Shown one piece after another: positions 1 to 8,569 of a stretch of DNA of 64,000 bases. The translations under genes and the position numbers were made by a program. Origin of the DNA: Bacillus mycoides (GTDB lineage: Bacteria > Bacillota > Bacilli > Bacillales > Bacillaceae_G); contig NZ_LXLV01000071.1 of assembly GCF_001757995.1 (NCBI RefSeq), forward strand, positions 1 through 64,000. Reading direction: 5' to 3'. Within the stretch, counting starts at the first letter, position 1; each line of letters begins with the position of its first letter. The notes under the pieces were generated by a model. That model had not been told where the DNA came from. It saw nothing but the letters and a program-made list of their open reading frames with translations, and searched no databases.

Positions 1-646
1 GGGATGAACTTTGCGCTGCATCTTTATCTAACTTCTGTACAACACCAGCAAAATTACTATAAATCGTAAGTTCTTTCTGTTTTTTATTTAACTCTTCTTT
101 TTGTAACTTTCCTTTTTCCTTCTCAAGGTCAGTTGTTTTTTGTGTCATTTCTAATTCACTTACTTGCTCTTCCATTGGGTCTGTTACTTCTTTCCCAGCC
201 CCGCTATCTTTCACCTTCTTAATTTCTTTCTTCAACGAATCAATCTTCTTTTTCCCTTGATCATAACGCATATCAGCCATCTTCTGATCAAGCTCAGCTT
301 GCTTCATTTGCAGATTAATTTCTTCATTATCATAAGAGAATAATTTCGTTCCCTTTTCTACCTCTTGTCCTTCTTTCACTTCAATATCTTTCACTTTTCC
401 TTTAGTCGGATCTGCATAGAAACTTTCAATATTCCCTGGCTTCACCTGACCAGAAATTAATTTCGTATTATTAAGCTTACGCTCTGTCACTTTCTCAAAA
501 CTTACAGCATCTGTCTTCGCTGTGCCTTTCTTCTTACCTTGCATAATAAAAATATTAACTGCTGCCACAATAACAATTAGTGCAATAACCCCGATAATAA
601 TCCATTTCTTCTTCTTGTTTGGAGTACGAACCGTATTTGGTAACAT
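1..646 (-). CDS. HlyD-family efflux adaptor (membrane fusion protein), 3' end cut by window edge
   Basis: Only the first 215 codons are in the window; the reading frame is still open at base 1. The start is ATG at 646-644 with a good AAGGGAG site about 8 bases upstream. The protein begins with a Lys-rich stretch and one membrane segment (about residues 15-35). A biotinyl-lipoyl-like beta segment follows (VKDIEVKEGQEVEKG, near 80-95), then a long charged coiled coil rich in Lys/Glu (about 100-195), and the return strand begins. This is the usual layout of adaptors that link an inner-membrane pump, often a MacB-like ABC permease, to the outside. The partner transporter would lie to the left, beyond the window. 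Family is clear; substrate cannot be told. Confidence 0.85.
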   Translation of the reverse strand, partial: MLPNTVRTPNKKKKWIIIGVIALIVIVAAVNIFIMQGKKKGTAKTDAVSFEKVTERKLNNTKLISGQVKPGNIESFYADPTKGKVKDIEVKEGQEVEKGTKLFSYDNEEINLQMKQAELDQKMADMRYDQGKKKIDSLKKEIKKVKDSGAGKEVTDPMEEQVSELEMTQKTTDLEKEKGKLQKEELNKKQKELTIYSNFAGVVQKLDKDAAQSSS

Positions 647-689
647 AGTCTCTCTCCCTTTATAAATTAATAGTTTAATAAACAGCACA

Positions 690-732
690 ATTATATAAAA
701 CTTTCTGAAAAATAATTGTATATTATTACAAT
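690..732 (-). promoter_or_regulatory. Candidate promoter and operator of the HlyD-type gene
   Basis: A perfect -10 (TATAAT read on the minus strand) lies at 695-690, giving a leader of about 40 bases to the ATG at 646. Just upstream, 715-720 and 727-732 form the inverted repeat ATTGTA-N6-TACAAT, in the position of a -35 or operator. No good -35 hexamer is visible. Prediction from sequence only. Confidence 0.3.
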
Positions 733-842
733 CTTTTTACAAAGTTTTACACATTTATTTATATTGTAACAAAAACTCCAATGATTAGAAATATGACATC
801 TTATCTTTTAAGATAGTTTTAAGGAAAGATTATATTATATAG

Positions 843-877
843 AAAAAGCCATCCAAAATAACAATTGGATAGCTTTT
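843..877 (-). terminator. Intrinsic terminator after the pgtP-like gene
   Basis: Inverted repeat 845-856 / 865-877 (GCTATCC paired with GGATGGC with one wobble) flanked by A/T runs. It reads as hairpin plus U-tract on the minus strand, 12 bases after the transporter stop codon. It closes the two-component/transport operon. Confidence 0.8.
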
Positions 878-888
878 CAAACAAAATA

Positions 889-2223
889 TTACGCCGCTTT
901 AGGATCTTTTCTCTCATGTCCACGTTGAACGATGAACAAGAAGACTGTTGATAAAATTGCACCTGTTAATAGTAAGATAAAGCAACCATCCCAGCCAGAA
1001 CGATCAACAATAACACCAATTGCTGCGTTTGCTACAAGACTTCCGCCCACATAACCGAACAGACCACACATACCAACTGTCGTACCTACTGCAAATTTCG
1101 GTACTAATTCCATCGCACTTAAACCGATTAAGAACTGTGGTACGTAAATTAAACATCCGATAATAGAAACTGCAATACTTACAACAAGTACGCTAGTTGC
1201 TTGCCAATATACAAACGTACCAATAACAACTCCAACCATACTAATAATACACAATGGCATACGTTTCCCTTTAAATAATTTATCACTTAAAAGACCAACA
1301 ATTAATGAACTTGGAATTGCCATACCTTCAAAGATTGCGTATGCTGCATGTGCTTCATTTTTTGAAAAACCTTTAACTGTCGTTAAATAAAGTGGAACCC
1401 AGTTAATAACACCGAAACGAATTAAATAAACAAATGCATTCGCAATACATAAGAACCATACAAATTTATTTTTCACTACGTATTTCATTAAAATTTCTTT
1501 TGGTGACATCTTGTTAGCATTATCTGCTTTTTCAAGATTTTCATAGTCATTACGATACTCATCAATCGGAGGAAGACCTTCCGATTCTGGTGTATCCTTC
1601 GCATTAATCCAAACAAGAACTGAAATTACCATTGCGATAATAGCTGGGAAAATAAACACGCCGCCTTGCCAATGGTTTTCACCGAAAATACCTACACCGA
1701 TTCCGACAAGTGGTGGTACAAGCATTCCGCCAACGTTATGTGAAATATTCCAAATACCTGTTTTCGTACCACGCTCTTTCTTCGAGAACCATTTTGTCAT
1801 AACGATACTACAAGGTGGTGCTCCCATACCTTGTACAATACCGTTCAGGACAAGTAATGTAACAATCATTCCAAATGAATTTGCAAATCCGAAGCAGATA
1901 TTTACAAGCCCTGATAAGAATAATCCGACTGCGATAAAGCGCTGGGCAAAAGCTTTATCTGATAAATTCCCCATAAAAAACTTACTAAATCCATAAACAA
2001 TTGCCATTACTGAACCTAGTAGTCCAATTTGAGCTGTACTAAAACCATATTCTTGTACTAAATACGTACTTGATAACGTAAAGTTACTACGAACTAAATA
2101 ATAAGCAGCATACCCAACTGAAATTCCAATTAGTACACGAATACGCAGTAATGTATATACTTTAGCGATCATATCCGCTGGTAATCTCTCAATTGCAGGT
2201 GCTGGCTTAAGCCATTTAAACAT
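889..2223 (-). CDS. pgtP: MFS organophosphate:phosphate antiporter, phosphoglycerate transporter PgtP type
   Basis: 444 residues with about 12 membrane segments, a full-length member of the OPA family (UhpT, GlpT, PgtP). The N-terminus (YYLVRSNFTLS), WNISHNVGG near residue 165 and the NWVPLYLTTVKGFSKNEA stretch near 275 are closest in memory to PgtP of Salmonella, which imports 2- and 3-phosphoglycerate and phosphoenolpyruvate in exchange for phosphate. ATG start with AAGGAGAC upstream. It is the last gene of an operon encoding a response regulator, a sensor kinase, an unknown anchored protein and a PgtC-like lipoprotein. This context supports PgtP over GlpT or UhpT. The precise substrate is inferred. 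Confidence 0.82.
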   Translation of the reverse strand: MFKWLKPAPAIERLPADMIAKVYTLLRIRVLIGISVGYAAYYLVRSNFTLSSTYLVQEYGFSTAQIGLLGSVMAIVYGFSKFFMGNLSDKAFAQRFIAVGLFLSGLVNICFGFANSFGMIVTLLVLNGIVQGMGAPPCSIVMTKWFSKKERGTKTGIWNISHNVGGMLVPPLVGIGVGIFGENHWQGGVFIFPAIIAMVISVLVWINAKDTPESEGLPPIDEYRNDYENLEKADNANKMSPKEILMKYVVKNKFVWFLCIANAFVYLIRFGVINWVPLYLTTVKGFSKNEAHAAYAIFEGMAIPSSLIVGLLSDKLFKGKRMPLCIISMVGVVIGTFVYWQATSVLVVSIAVSIIGCLIYVPQFLIGLSAMELVPKFAVGTTVGMCGLFGYVGGSLVANAAIGVIVDRSGWDGCFILLLTGAILSTVFLFIVQRGHERKDPKAA

Positions 2224-2242
2224 ATTTTTTCGTCTCCTTTTC

Positions 2243-3277
2243 TCACTTTTGAGAGAGACGCTGTCTATTCCATATCTCGATTATTCCACTATTTGATATA
2301 TTTTGGTTCGTCCTTCTAACTGGCTGGCCTTCTATTTCTTTCTCGTTCTTCGCAAACATCGTTGGTACACCAAACGACACTTTTTCTAGAATATGCCCCG
2401 CTTCTTCTGATAAACAATAATCAATAAATAAATCCGCAATAATACCACTCGGCGCACGTTTTAGTTTTGAAATCGCATTGACAGACAAACCTGTTTGCTC
2501 AGGTTCGTTACTTAAAATAGGAAAGCCTCGTTTTTGAAGCATTCTCTGATCTCCCATAAAATTGATGCCTATCATATATTCACCACTTGCCACAAGTTCT
2601 GCTGGTATGTAACCATTCACTGTTACTTCTCCAACCTGTCCTGCAAGATGCTTCACATACGCCTTCGCTTCCTCTTCACCTAAAGTATCAATAAGTGATT
2701 GAAAAAACGTATATGCAGTACCCGAAACATTTGGATCTGGCATAACAATCTTTCCAGTGTACGCAGAGTTTAATAAATCTTGCCACCTGGATGGATACGG
2801 TAGACCGAGCGGTGCTATTTCTTCGTTCCACCGCTCTTTATTAATTGCGATTGCCAATTTCTCTACTTCGTAACCGTACCAATAACCATCTTTATCTTTA
2901 ACAGTTTTTGAAATACGATTCGCATGCTGGCTCGTCACAGGAATAGACAGATCTTTTTGCTTCATCATTTGATGTGCATCTACTGTACCGCCAATAATAA
3001 TATCCGCTTTCGGATTTCCAGATTCCTCTTCCACTCTTCGAAGAAGTTCTTCTGTCGAAAGACGAATAAATTCATACGTACATCCTCGCGGTTTACAAAA
3101 TGATGAAAGCAATGCCTCACCAACTTCCTCGCGGGCCGCTACATATGCAACAAGATGACGATCATCCAAAATAGGGAGACCACTTTTATTATATTTAATA
3201 GAGGTTGTATCTCGAGAGCAACTAGACATCGCTCCTCCAATTACTAGCAAAAAGAAGAAAAAGGCTATCTTTCTCAT
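2243..3277 (-). CDS. PgtC-like extracellular solute-binding lipoprotein
   Basis: 344 residues. A hydrophobic signal sequence (residues 4-18) ends in SSC at 18-20, which fits a lipobox, so the protein is probably anchored outside the membrane. The rest is a two-lobed iron/organic-anion type binding protein (IIGGTVDAHQMM near 95; NFMGDQRML near 240), the fold of Salmonella PgtC, which passes the phosphoglycerate signal to the sensor kinase. It sits between the unknown anchored protein and the transporter gene. The ATG overlaps the upstream stop by four bases (ATGA), so translation is probably coupled. Role as signal-binding partner of the kinase is inferred from the pgt precedent. Confidence 0.72.
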   Translation of the reverse strand: MRKIAFFFFLLVIGGAMSSCSRDTTSIKYNKSGLPILDDRHLVAYVAAREEVGEALLSSFCKPRGCTYEFIRLSTEELLRRVEEESGNPKADIIIGGTVDAHQMMKQKDLSIPVTSQHANRISKTVKDKDGYWYGYEVEKLAIAINKERWNEEIAPLGLPYPSRWQDLLNSAYTGKIVMPDPNVSGTAYTFFQSLIDTLGEEEAKAYVKHLAGQVGEVTVNGYIPAELVASGEYMIGINFMGDQRMLQKRGFPILSNEPEQTGLSVNAISKLKRAPSGIIADLFIDYCLSEEAGHILEKVSFGVPTMFAKNEKEIEGQPVRRTNQNISNSGIIEIWNRQRLSQK

Positions 3278-4056
3278 GACGCATTCTCCTTTACGAATAA
3301 CTCTGCTAGAGAGCCTTTCATATACATGACATTCCCGTTATTATCACCGAGGTATTGCACAACAAAGTACGATGGATACACAGAAATCGTAAGAATATCC
3401 TCTCGCTCATTCTTTACACGCTTGCCTGTTTTATAGGCAGTAATATAAGCAATCGGTTCATTCTGTGATTGTAATAATTTCTGAATTTCTCCGTAATCTG
3501 TAATTTGCTTTGCGTATCGAATAGAATCAAATATTTGCGTAAGATCTATAGTACGTATTACATCCCCCTGCCTCACTACAACTTCCTTTGCCTCCGCAAA
3601 GAAATTACTAATGCGCTCTGGTGTATAATACAGACTTAACAAATACGTTTGCAATGCTGAGATCATCGGATCCGTACCATTCTTTCCGTATACATTAGCC
3701 TCATACTGGAACAAGTCACCTACTGCAAAAGTACGTTTATGTCCATTCAAGTACGTTACTTCTCCAGTAAATACTTGTTCTTGATTCCTCGCTTCTCTCG
3801 GTTCTACTCGAATTCGGTCAAAGAATGAAACAATCGTATGCAAACGAACTTCATCCGTTACAACAATTTCTCCCCACTTCTCATGCCTTACTTTCACTTC
3901 AGTAGGAAGGGATTCATTCACTCTTTGTAAAACGGCTTGTTTGTCATCCACAATCGTGATTCGATTATATATTTGCTTCTCAATAACATAAAACAAAATA
4001 AGAGAAACGATCATACAAAAGACAAACACAAGAATTTGAAATGATAGCCTTTTCAT
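3274..4056 (-). CDS. Unrecognised membrane-anchored extracytoplasmic protein of the pgt-like operon
   Basis: 260 residues with one N-terminal membrane segment (about 5-24) and no further hydrophobic stretch, so the bulk should lie outside the cell. I do not recognise a domain; it is rich in beta-forming segments and charged residues. ATG with a strong GGAGGT site. It lies between the sensor kinase and the PgtC-like lipoprotein and shares a four-base overlap with the latter. A part in signal sensing by the kinase is therefore a reasonable guess, but nothing in the sequence proves it. No counterpart exists in the Salmonella pgt operon as I know it. Confidence 0.6.
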   Translation of the reverse strand: MKRLSFQILVFVFCMIVSLILFYVIEKQIYNRITIVDDKQAVLQRVNESLPTEVKVRHEKWGEIVVTDEVRLHTIVSFFDRIRVEPREARNQEQVFTGEVTYLNGHKRTFAVGDLFQYEANVYGKNGTDPMISALQTYLLSLYYTPERISNFFAEAKEVVVRQGDVIRTIDLTQIFDSIRYAKQITDYGEIQKLLQSQNEPIAYITAYKTGKRVKNEREDILTISVYPSYFVVQYLGDNNGNVMYMKGSLAELFVKENAS

Positions 4057-4122
4057 TTCTGCCTACCTCCAAGATAAAAAAACGTTGTTTCGAAAATACC
4101 GCATAATTGTTTCATAAATGTA

Positions 4123-5553
4123 TCATTTAACCGCTTTCAAGTTTTTTATGTCTTCCATCCGTCTTGGGAGCAAAAATGTCATACATATTGTAGTTCCCAT
4201 TTCTTCACTACTCTCAATTCGCATACTCCCGCCTTGCTTCTTCATAATCTCCTGACAAATGTATAAACCATAGCCATTCCCGTAACTAGAAGGAAGCACC
4301 TTACCTTCCGGAGACTCATTCCACTCTGCAAGCACACCTTCATCCATACCAATACCATCATCATGAACAAAAACCTTTGCTTCCTGCTCATTTATAATTA
4401 CATTCATACGAACTCGCGTAGCATCACTATATTTAATCGCATTATCAAGCACATTCAAGAAAATTTGCTTCGTCTTATCAAAATCCGCAACGACGTGTAC
4501 TTCCATTAACTCATTCATAACTTCAATTTCAAACTGCCGCAACCTGAGTTTCACAATCGAAACTGCTTCTTCCGCCAATTCCTTTATATTCACGACTGTA
4601 GGTGACACTTCAAACGTACTCTTCCCGTACTTTGAAGACTTAAGTAATTCCTCTACAAGTGATAATAGACGCTCACTTTCTACAGCCACATAACGGAGAC
4701 TCTCCTGCACATCCTCCTTAGATTGTAACTTCGGAATTAAATCTACATAACCGATAATCGCTGTTAACGGTGTTTTCAACTCATGCGTAATTCGATCTAA
4801 GAAATCTTTCTGTTTCTCTTTCTCTTCCTTCAACTGTTTAATATGTAGTTCAATTCCATCAGCCATCGCATTAAAGGACGCTGAAAGCTGCGCAATTTCC
4901 ACATACTCATTTAACTCAATCTTACTTTCATAATCTCCATTCGCAAGCCGATGCGCCATTTGCCTTAACTGATCAATTGGTTTATGAAGAGACTTCGCCA
5001 AACGAATCGCAAAGAAAATACCGGCGGCCACTAAGCAAAGAGATGTCATTAAAAACGTCCAACTCACATTCGTTAAAACTTCCTTCTCATCCGTTAGCTC
5101 ATTTATGAAACGAATGCTTCCAATGACATCGTTTCCATAATAAACCGGACTTGAAAACAAAAGAATTGGAGCGGGGTCTCCCTCCTCAAAAACATAAGAC
5201 TTCTTTCCCTTCAAAGAACTCTCAATGTCGATATTTCGATGAAGTAATGCTCCCTTTTGTGTATCTGCAACAACATCTCCATTCTTCCCAATCATCTGTA
5301 CCCGGACATCCATTCGCTTCGCTAAATAAGAAGCGATTAAAAGTGAATTAGGACCTAGCGTCTCTACTTCTGCTTCCTTCTCTAAATAATTCATCGTATA
5401 AATTTGCGCTTCCACACTTAACTTTTCTAAGGAATCTGCCGCATTATGATACACATTCTTCTCCAGTGCAATATAAACAACCGCATACAAAAGAACAAGA
5501 ATTGGAATCAACAATCCAACTATTCCAAACACCATATTTCGTTTTAAAGACAT
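4123..5553 (-). CDS. Sensor histidine kinase (HAMP-HisKA-HATPase)
   Basis: 476 residues from the ATG at 5553, chosen because AAAGGTGATGAT precedes it; an in-frame TTG six codons earlier has no ribosome site. Membrane segments lie near 8-29 and 165-185 and enclose an extracytoplasmic sensor of about 135 residues. HAMP follows near 185-235, then the phosphorylated His at about 257 (THELKTPLTA), the N box (NVLDNAIKYSD) and G boxes (DDGIGMDEG, GNGYGLYIC). It starts 11 bases after the response regulator stop. It probably senses phosphoglycerates or their binding protein and controls the transporter gene. Unlike Salmonella PgtB, the cognate regulator is OmpR-type, so the system resembles pgt in content rather than by straight descent. 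Confidence 0.9.
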   Translation of the reverse strand: MSLKRNMVFGIVGLLIPILVLLYAVVYIALEKNVYHNAADSLEKLSVEAQIYTMNYLEKEAEVETLGPNSLLIASYLAKRMDVRVQMIGKNGDVVADTQKGALLHRNIDIESSLKGKKSYVFEEGDPAPILLFSSPVYYGNDVIGSIRFINELTDEKEVLTNVSWTFLMTSLCLVAAGIFFAIRLAKSLHKPIDQLRQMAHRLANGDYESKIELNEYVEIAQLSASFNAMADGIELHIKQLKEEKEKQKDFLDRITHELKTPLTAIIGYVDLIPKLQSKEDVQESLRYVAVESERLLSLVEELLKSSKYGKSTFEVSPTVVNIKELAEEAVSIVKLRLRQFEIEVMNELMEVHVVADFDKTKQIFLNVLDNAIKYSDATRVRMNVIINEQEAKVFVHDDGIGMDEGVLAEWNESPEGKVLPSSYGNGYGLYICQEIMKKQGGSMRIESSEEMGTTICMTFLLPRRMEDIKNLKAVK

Positions 5554-5564
5554 ATCATCACCTT

Positions 5565-6236
5565 TTAGCAATCAAGCTTATATCCAACACCATAAATCGT
5601 CTTAATATGCTCCCCACTATTCCCGAGTTTCTTTCGAAGTCTTTGCACCATAATATCAACCGCTCTCGTATTTCCGATATACTCAAATCCCCATACTTTC
5701 TCAAGCAACTCATCTCTCATGAACACACGCTGAGGATTCGAAACAAACAACTGACATAAATTAAACTCTCGATACGTTAACTGAATTTCTTGCCCACTCA
5801 CATGTACCTTTCTTTCCTTTGGACAAATTACCAATTCCCCTGCTCGGATCACCTCATGAGTAGAAGACACTTCCTCCTTCCTCACACGCCGACTCATATT
5901 TTTCACACGAAGAATAAGCTCCGCATAATTAAAAGGCTTCGTCACATAATCGTCCGCACCAAGCTGCAAGCCAAGCAATTTATCATTCATCTGACTCTTT
6001 GCTGTCAGCATAAGCACTGGGATATCACGATCCTTCTCTCGGAATAAACGTAATAACTCATACCCATCCGTATCAGGAAGCATCACATCTAAAATGAGTA
6101 CATCCGGCTGCTCGTTCCATCTCTCTAAAGCTTCTCTCCCATCAGCTGCCGTCAATACTTCATATCCTTCCATCTCTAACTGCATCCGAATTAAATTGCG
6201 GATACTCGATTCATCATCAACTACAAGTATTTTCAT
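5565..6236 (-). CDS. OmpR/PhoB-family response regulator
   Basis: 223 residues from the ATG at 6236, chosen for its GGAAGGAGGA site and because it gives the standard MKILVVDDE start; longer in-frame reading upstream lacks a ribosome site and crosses the promoter. Receiver domain: acidic pocket DD at 7-8, phosphorylated Asp at 50 (LILDVMLPD), Thr-Ala near 79 and Lys near 100 (VTKPF). The C-terminal winged helix (about 125-222) contains RAVDIMVQRLRKKL. First gene of the five-gene operon, so it probably regulates its own promoter. Confidence 0.93.
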   Translation of the reverse strand: MKILVVDDESSIRNLIRMQLEMEGYEVLTAADGREALERWNEQPDVLILDVMLPDTDGYELLRLFREKDRDIPVLMLTAKSQMNDKLLGLQLGADDYVTKPFNYAELILRVKNMSRRVRKEEVSSTHEVIRAGELVICPKERKVHVSGQEIQLTYREFNLCQLFVSNPQRVFMRDELLEKVWGFEYIGNTRAVDIMVQRLRKKLGNSGEHIKTIYGVGYKLDC

Positions 6237-6254
6237 CCTCTTCCTCCTTCCATC

Positions 6255-6287
6255 CTGTATTATAGTACAGTTTAGTATAGCAAAAAT
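6255..6287 (-). promoter_or_regulatory. Promoter of the two-component/transport operon with overlapping inverted repeat
   Basis: A perfect -10 (TATAAT on the minus strand) lies at 6264-6259, 22 bases before the response regulator ATG. It is embedded in an inverted repeat CTGTA-N6-TACAG (6255-6259 / 6266-6270). The -35 is poor (ATTTTT at 6287-6282 with 17-base spacing), which would fit a promoter needing an activator. Prediction only. Confidence 0.45.
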
Positions 6288-6293
6288 CATACA

Positions 6294-6347
6294 AAAAAAG
6301 AGAGGGTATTGTCGAACATATATTGAACGACGATACCCTCTCTTTTT
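6294..6347 (-). terminator. Intrinsic terminator after galE
   Basis: A 20-base arm at 6295-6314 pairs with 6328-6347 with a single wobble; both ends carry A/T runs, so it could work in both directions. It lies 10 bases past the galE stop and just upstream of the response regulator promoter. Confidence 0.88.
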
Positions 6348-6356
6348 CATTTCTAC

Positions 6357-7349
6357 TTACTTCTCATAGCCATGAGGTTTCTCCTGATGCCAATTCCACG
6401 CGTGTTCAATAATTGTTTTAACCTCTACATACTGTGGATTCCATCCTAATTTCTCTTTCGCCTTTTGTGAAGAAGCAACTAGACGTGCTGGATCTCCCGC
6501 TCTTCTTGGTGCTACTTCTGCTGGGATTTCATGATTCGTAACTTCACGAACAGCTTCAACGATTTCTTTAACACTGAAACCATTACCATTTCCTAAGTTA
6601 TAGAAATCACTTTCCCCGCCTTTTTGTAAATCTTTAAGACCAAGGAAATGAGCTGCTACTAAATCTTCGACATGAATATAATCGCGAATACAAGTACCAT
6701 CTGGTGTATTATAGTCTTCGCCAAACATCATAATCTTCTCACGTTGTCCTAAAGCTACTTGTAAAACTAAAGGAATAAGATGCGTCTCGGGACGGTGATC
6801 TTCACCAATAATACCGTTTGGCGTTGCACCAGCTACATTAAAGTATCTGAAAATCTTATACTTTAAATTAGAAGCTTGGCTATACCAATGAAGCATCTTT
6901 TCAATCGCTAACTTCGTCTCTCCATACGTATTCGTTGGATTTGTTACCGTCTCTTCATTAATAAGATCAACATCTACCTCACCGTAAGTTGCTGCAGTAG
7001 AAGAGAAGATAAACTTATCTACTTTGAACTCATCCATTACTTCTAGCAAGCAAAGTGCACCATACACATTATTATTATAATATTGAAGAGGTTTCTCCAT
7101 ACTAACGCCAACTAAAGAATCAGCTGCAAAATGCATAACCGCCTCAATATTTTCTTGTTTAAAAACATCTCTTAGAAAACCTTTATCACGAAGATCTCCT
7201 TTATAAAACTTTGCCCCCTCTGTAATCGCATCTTCATGCCCAGTTTGTAAATTATCAACTACTACTACAGATAGGCCTTCATCTATTAATTTTTTTACAG
7301 CGTGAGAACCGATGTAACCAGCTCCACCGCATACTAAAATTGAACTCAT
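6357..7349 (-). CDS. galE: UDP-glucose 4-epimerase GalE
   Basis: 330 residues from the ATG at 7349, which has AGGAGGAAG upstream; the ATG six codons earlier has no such site. Extended short-chain dehydrogenase: NAD-binding GGAGYIGSH at the N-terminus, Ser of STAATYGE near 122 and the catalytic Tyr-x3-Lys (YGETK) near 146. It interconverts UDP-glucose and UDP-galactose (or the N-acetyl forms), giving galactosyl donors for the polysaccharides made next door. Monocistronic: terminators on both sides. Confidence 0.95.
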   Translation of the reverse strand: MSSILVCGGAGYIGSHAVKKLIDEGLSVVVVDNLQTGHEDAITEGAKFYKGDLRDKGFLRDVFKQENIEAVMHFAADSLVGVSMEKPLQYYNNNVYGALCLLEVMDEFKVDKFIFSSTAATYGEVDVDLINEETVTNPTNTYGETKLAIEKMLHWYSQASNLKYKIFRYFNVAGATPNGIIGEDHRPETHLIPLVLQVALGQREKIMMFGEDYNTPDGTCIRDYIHVEDLVAAHFLGLKDLQKGGESDFYNLGNGNGFSVKEIVEAVREVTNHEIPAEVAPRRAGDPARLVASSQKAKEKLGWNPQYVEVKTIIEHAWNWHQEKPHGYEK

Positions 7350-7445
7350 GTTCTTCCTCCTGCTCATATGTTAGAATCTTATAGTTACTTCCCTTCATCT
7401 CGTCTAATAGTCTTACATTATATAATACTAATATAAAAACAAAAA

Positions 7446-7480
7446 ATAAACCCAACTCTTTCCAAAAGAGTTGGGTTTAT
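7446..7480 (-). terminator. Intrinsic terminator after the LCP-family gene
   Basis: Perfect 15-base arms (7446-7460 / 7466-7480) with a five-base loop, followed on the minus strand by a long T-rich run. Lies 12 bases after the stop codon of the LCP protein. Confidence 0.9.
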
Positions 7481-7492
7481 CCGTATTATTAC

Positions 7493-8398
7493 TTATTTTA
7501 GCTCAAGATTTGCTTTTAATTTATTTGTTAAATCTTGCTTCGCTGCGTCCGGAACATAGTAATACCAAATACCGTCAGCTGCTTTATGTCCGTCACCTGG
7601 GATTTGAATATCTTCACTATTTTGCAAGCAATTCTTATAATTCTTTTGCATATCAAACATTTGATCTTGTGTTAAGTTTGTTTTCACGTTCTTTTGGATT
7701 GCTGTAAGTACATCTCCATAATTTGCTAAAGAAGATAAGTTTGCACCTTTTTTAATAACTGCTTGCATCACTTGGCGTTGACGCATTTGACGACCGAAGT
7801 CACCACGTGGATCTTCTTTACGCATACGAGTATACACTAAAGCTTGATCACCTGTTAAATGAATATTCCCTTTTTGGAAGTGCTTTCCTTCAAGAGAGAA
7901 TTCTAAATCATTATTTACATCAACACCGCCCACAGCATCAACAATATCCTTAAATCCTTCCATATTAACTTCTATGTAGTAATTAATAGGCACACCTAAG
8001 AATTTTTCAACTGTTGCGACAGACATATCTACTCCGCCAAACGCATAAGCGTGGTTAATTTTATCACTTTTTCCTTTACCGACAATTTCCGTATACGTAT
8101 CACGAGGGATACTTAACGTCTTCATAGAATTGTTTTTCGGATTTAAAGTAATAACCATTAAAGAGTCAGAACGTCCTTTATCTTCACCGCGTTCATCTGC
8201 ACCTAGTAATAGGATTGAAACAGGTTCAGATTTATTGATTTTTTCTTCTTGTTTATTATTTTGATCACGCTTTAAAGGTTTATGAACTTCATCTAATGTT
8301 TTTGAAACAGAAGAATATATATTATAAGCGTAGACTCCTCCACCTATAATTAATACTCCTATGATTCCTAATATCCAAAATAGGATTTTCTTTTTCAT
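7493..8398 (-). CDS. LytR-CpsA-Psr (LCP) family wall-polymer ligase
   Basis: 301 residues: short cytoplasmic start, one membrane segment (about 5-25), a Lys-rich linker, then the extracellular LCP domain. That domain opens with SILLLGADER and contains the Asp/Arg positions of the family (GRSDSLMVITL, LSIPRDTY, ALVYTRMRKEDPRGDFGR). LCP enzymes move undecaprenyl-phosphate-linked polymers (teichoic acid, capsule) onto peptidoglycan. TagU is the usual database name for this type. Next to two polysaccharide loci and near tagGH, it may anchor capsule, teichoic acid or both; the sequence does not decide. Confidence 0.9.
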   Translation of the reverse strand: MKKKILFWILGIIGVLIIGGGVYAYNIYSSVSKTLDEVHKPLKRDQNNKQEEKINKSEPVSILLLGADERGEDKGRSDSLMVITLNPKNNSMKTLSIPRDTYTEIVGKGKSDKINHAYAFGGVDMSVATVEKFLGVPINYYIEVNMEGFKDIVDAVGGVDVNNDLEFSLEGKHFQKGNIHLTGDQALVYTRMRKEDPRGDFGRQMRQRQVMQAVIKKGANLSSLANYGDVLTAIQKNVKTNLTQDQMFDMQKNYKNCLQNSEDIQIPGDGHKAADGIWYYYVPDAAKQDLTNKLKANLELK

Positions 8399-8474
8399 TA
8401 TTATAGACCTCTTCTTTCCATCATTCTGAATAAATATCCGGATAATAAAAGTATCAATTTAGTCTCTTATACTA

Positions 8475-8487
8475 AGAATGACATTCT
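8475..8487. repeat. Small perfect palindrome upstream of the LCP gene
   Basis: AGAATG-A-CATTCT, about 80 bases upstream of the LCP start. Right size and place for an operator; no other evidence. Confidence 0.25.
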
Positions 8488-8569
8488 ATAACCAGTATAT
8501 CAAAGTATATTCTATCTTAAGTAACCTAAACCTTTGATGGATTTTCCTTTCCCAAAAGCATAATCAATA

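Noticed and set aside
5571-6350. Longer versions of the kinase (TTG at 5571) and regulator (start at 6350) genes
   Set aside because: Ribosome sites and family N-termini place the starts at 5553 and 6236; the longer regulator would run through its own promoter and the galE terminator.
5151-6369. Several plus-strand open frames opposite the kinase and regulator genes
   Set aside because: No ribosome sites, no recognisable protein features, and the minus-strand frames are clearly coding; they are antisense shadows.
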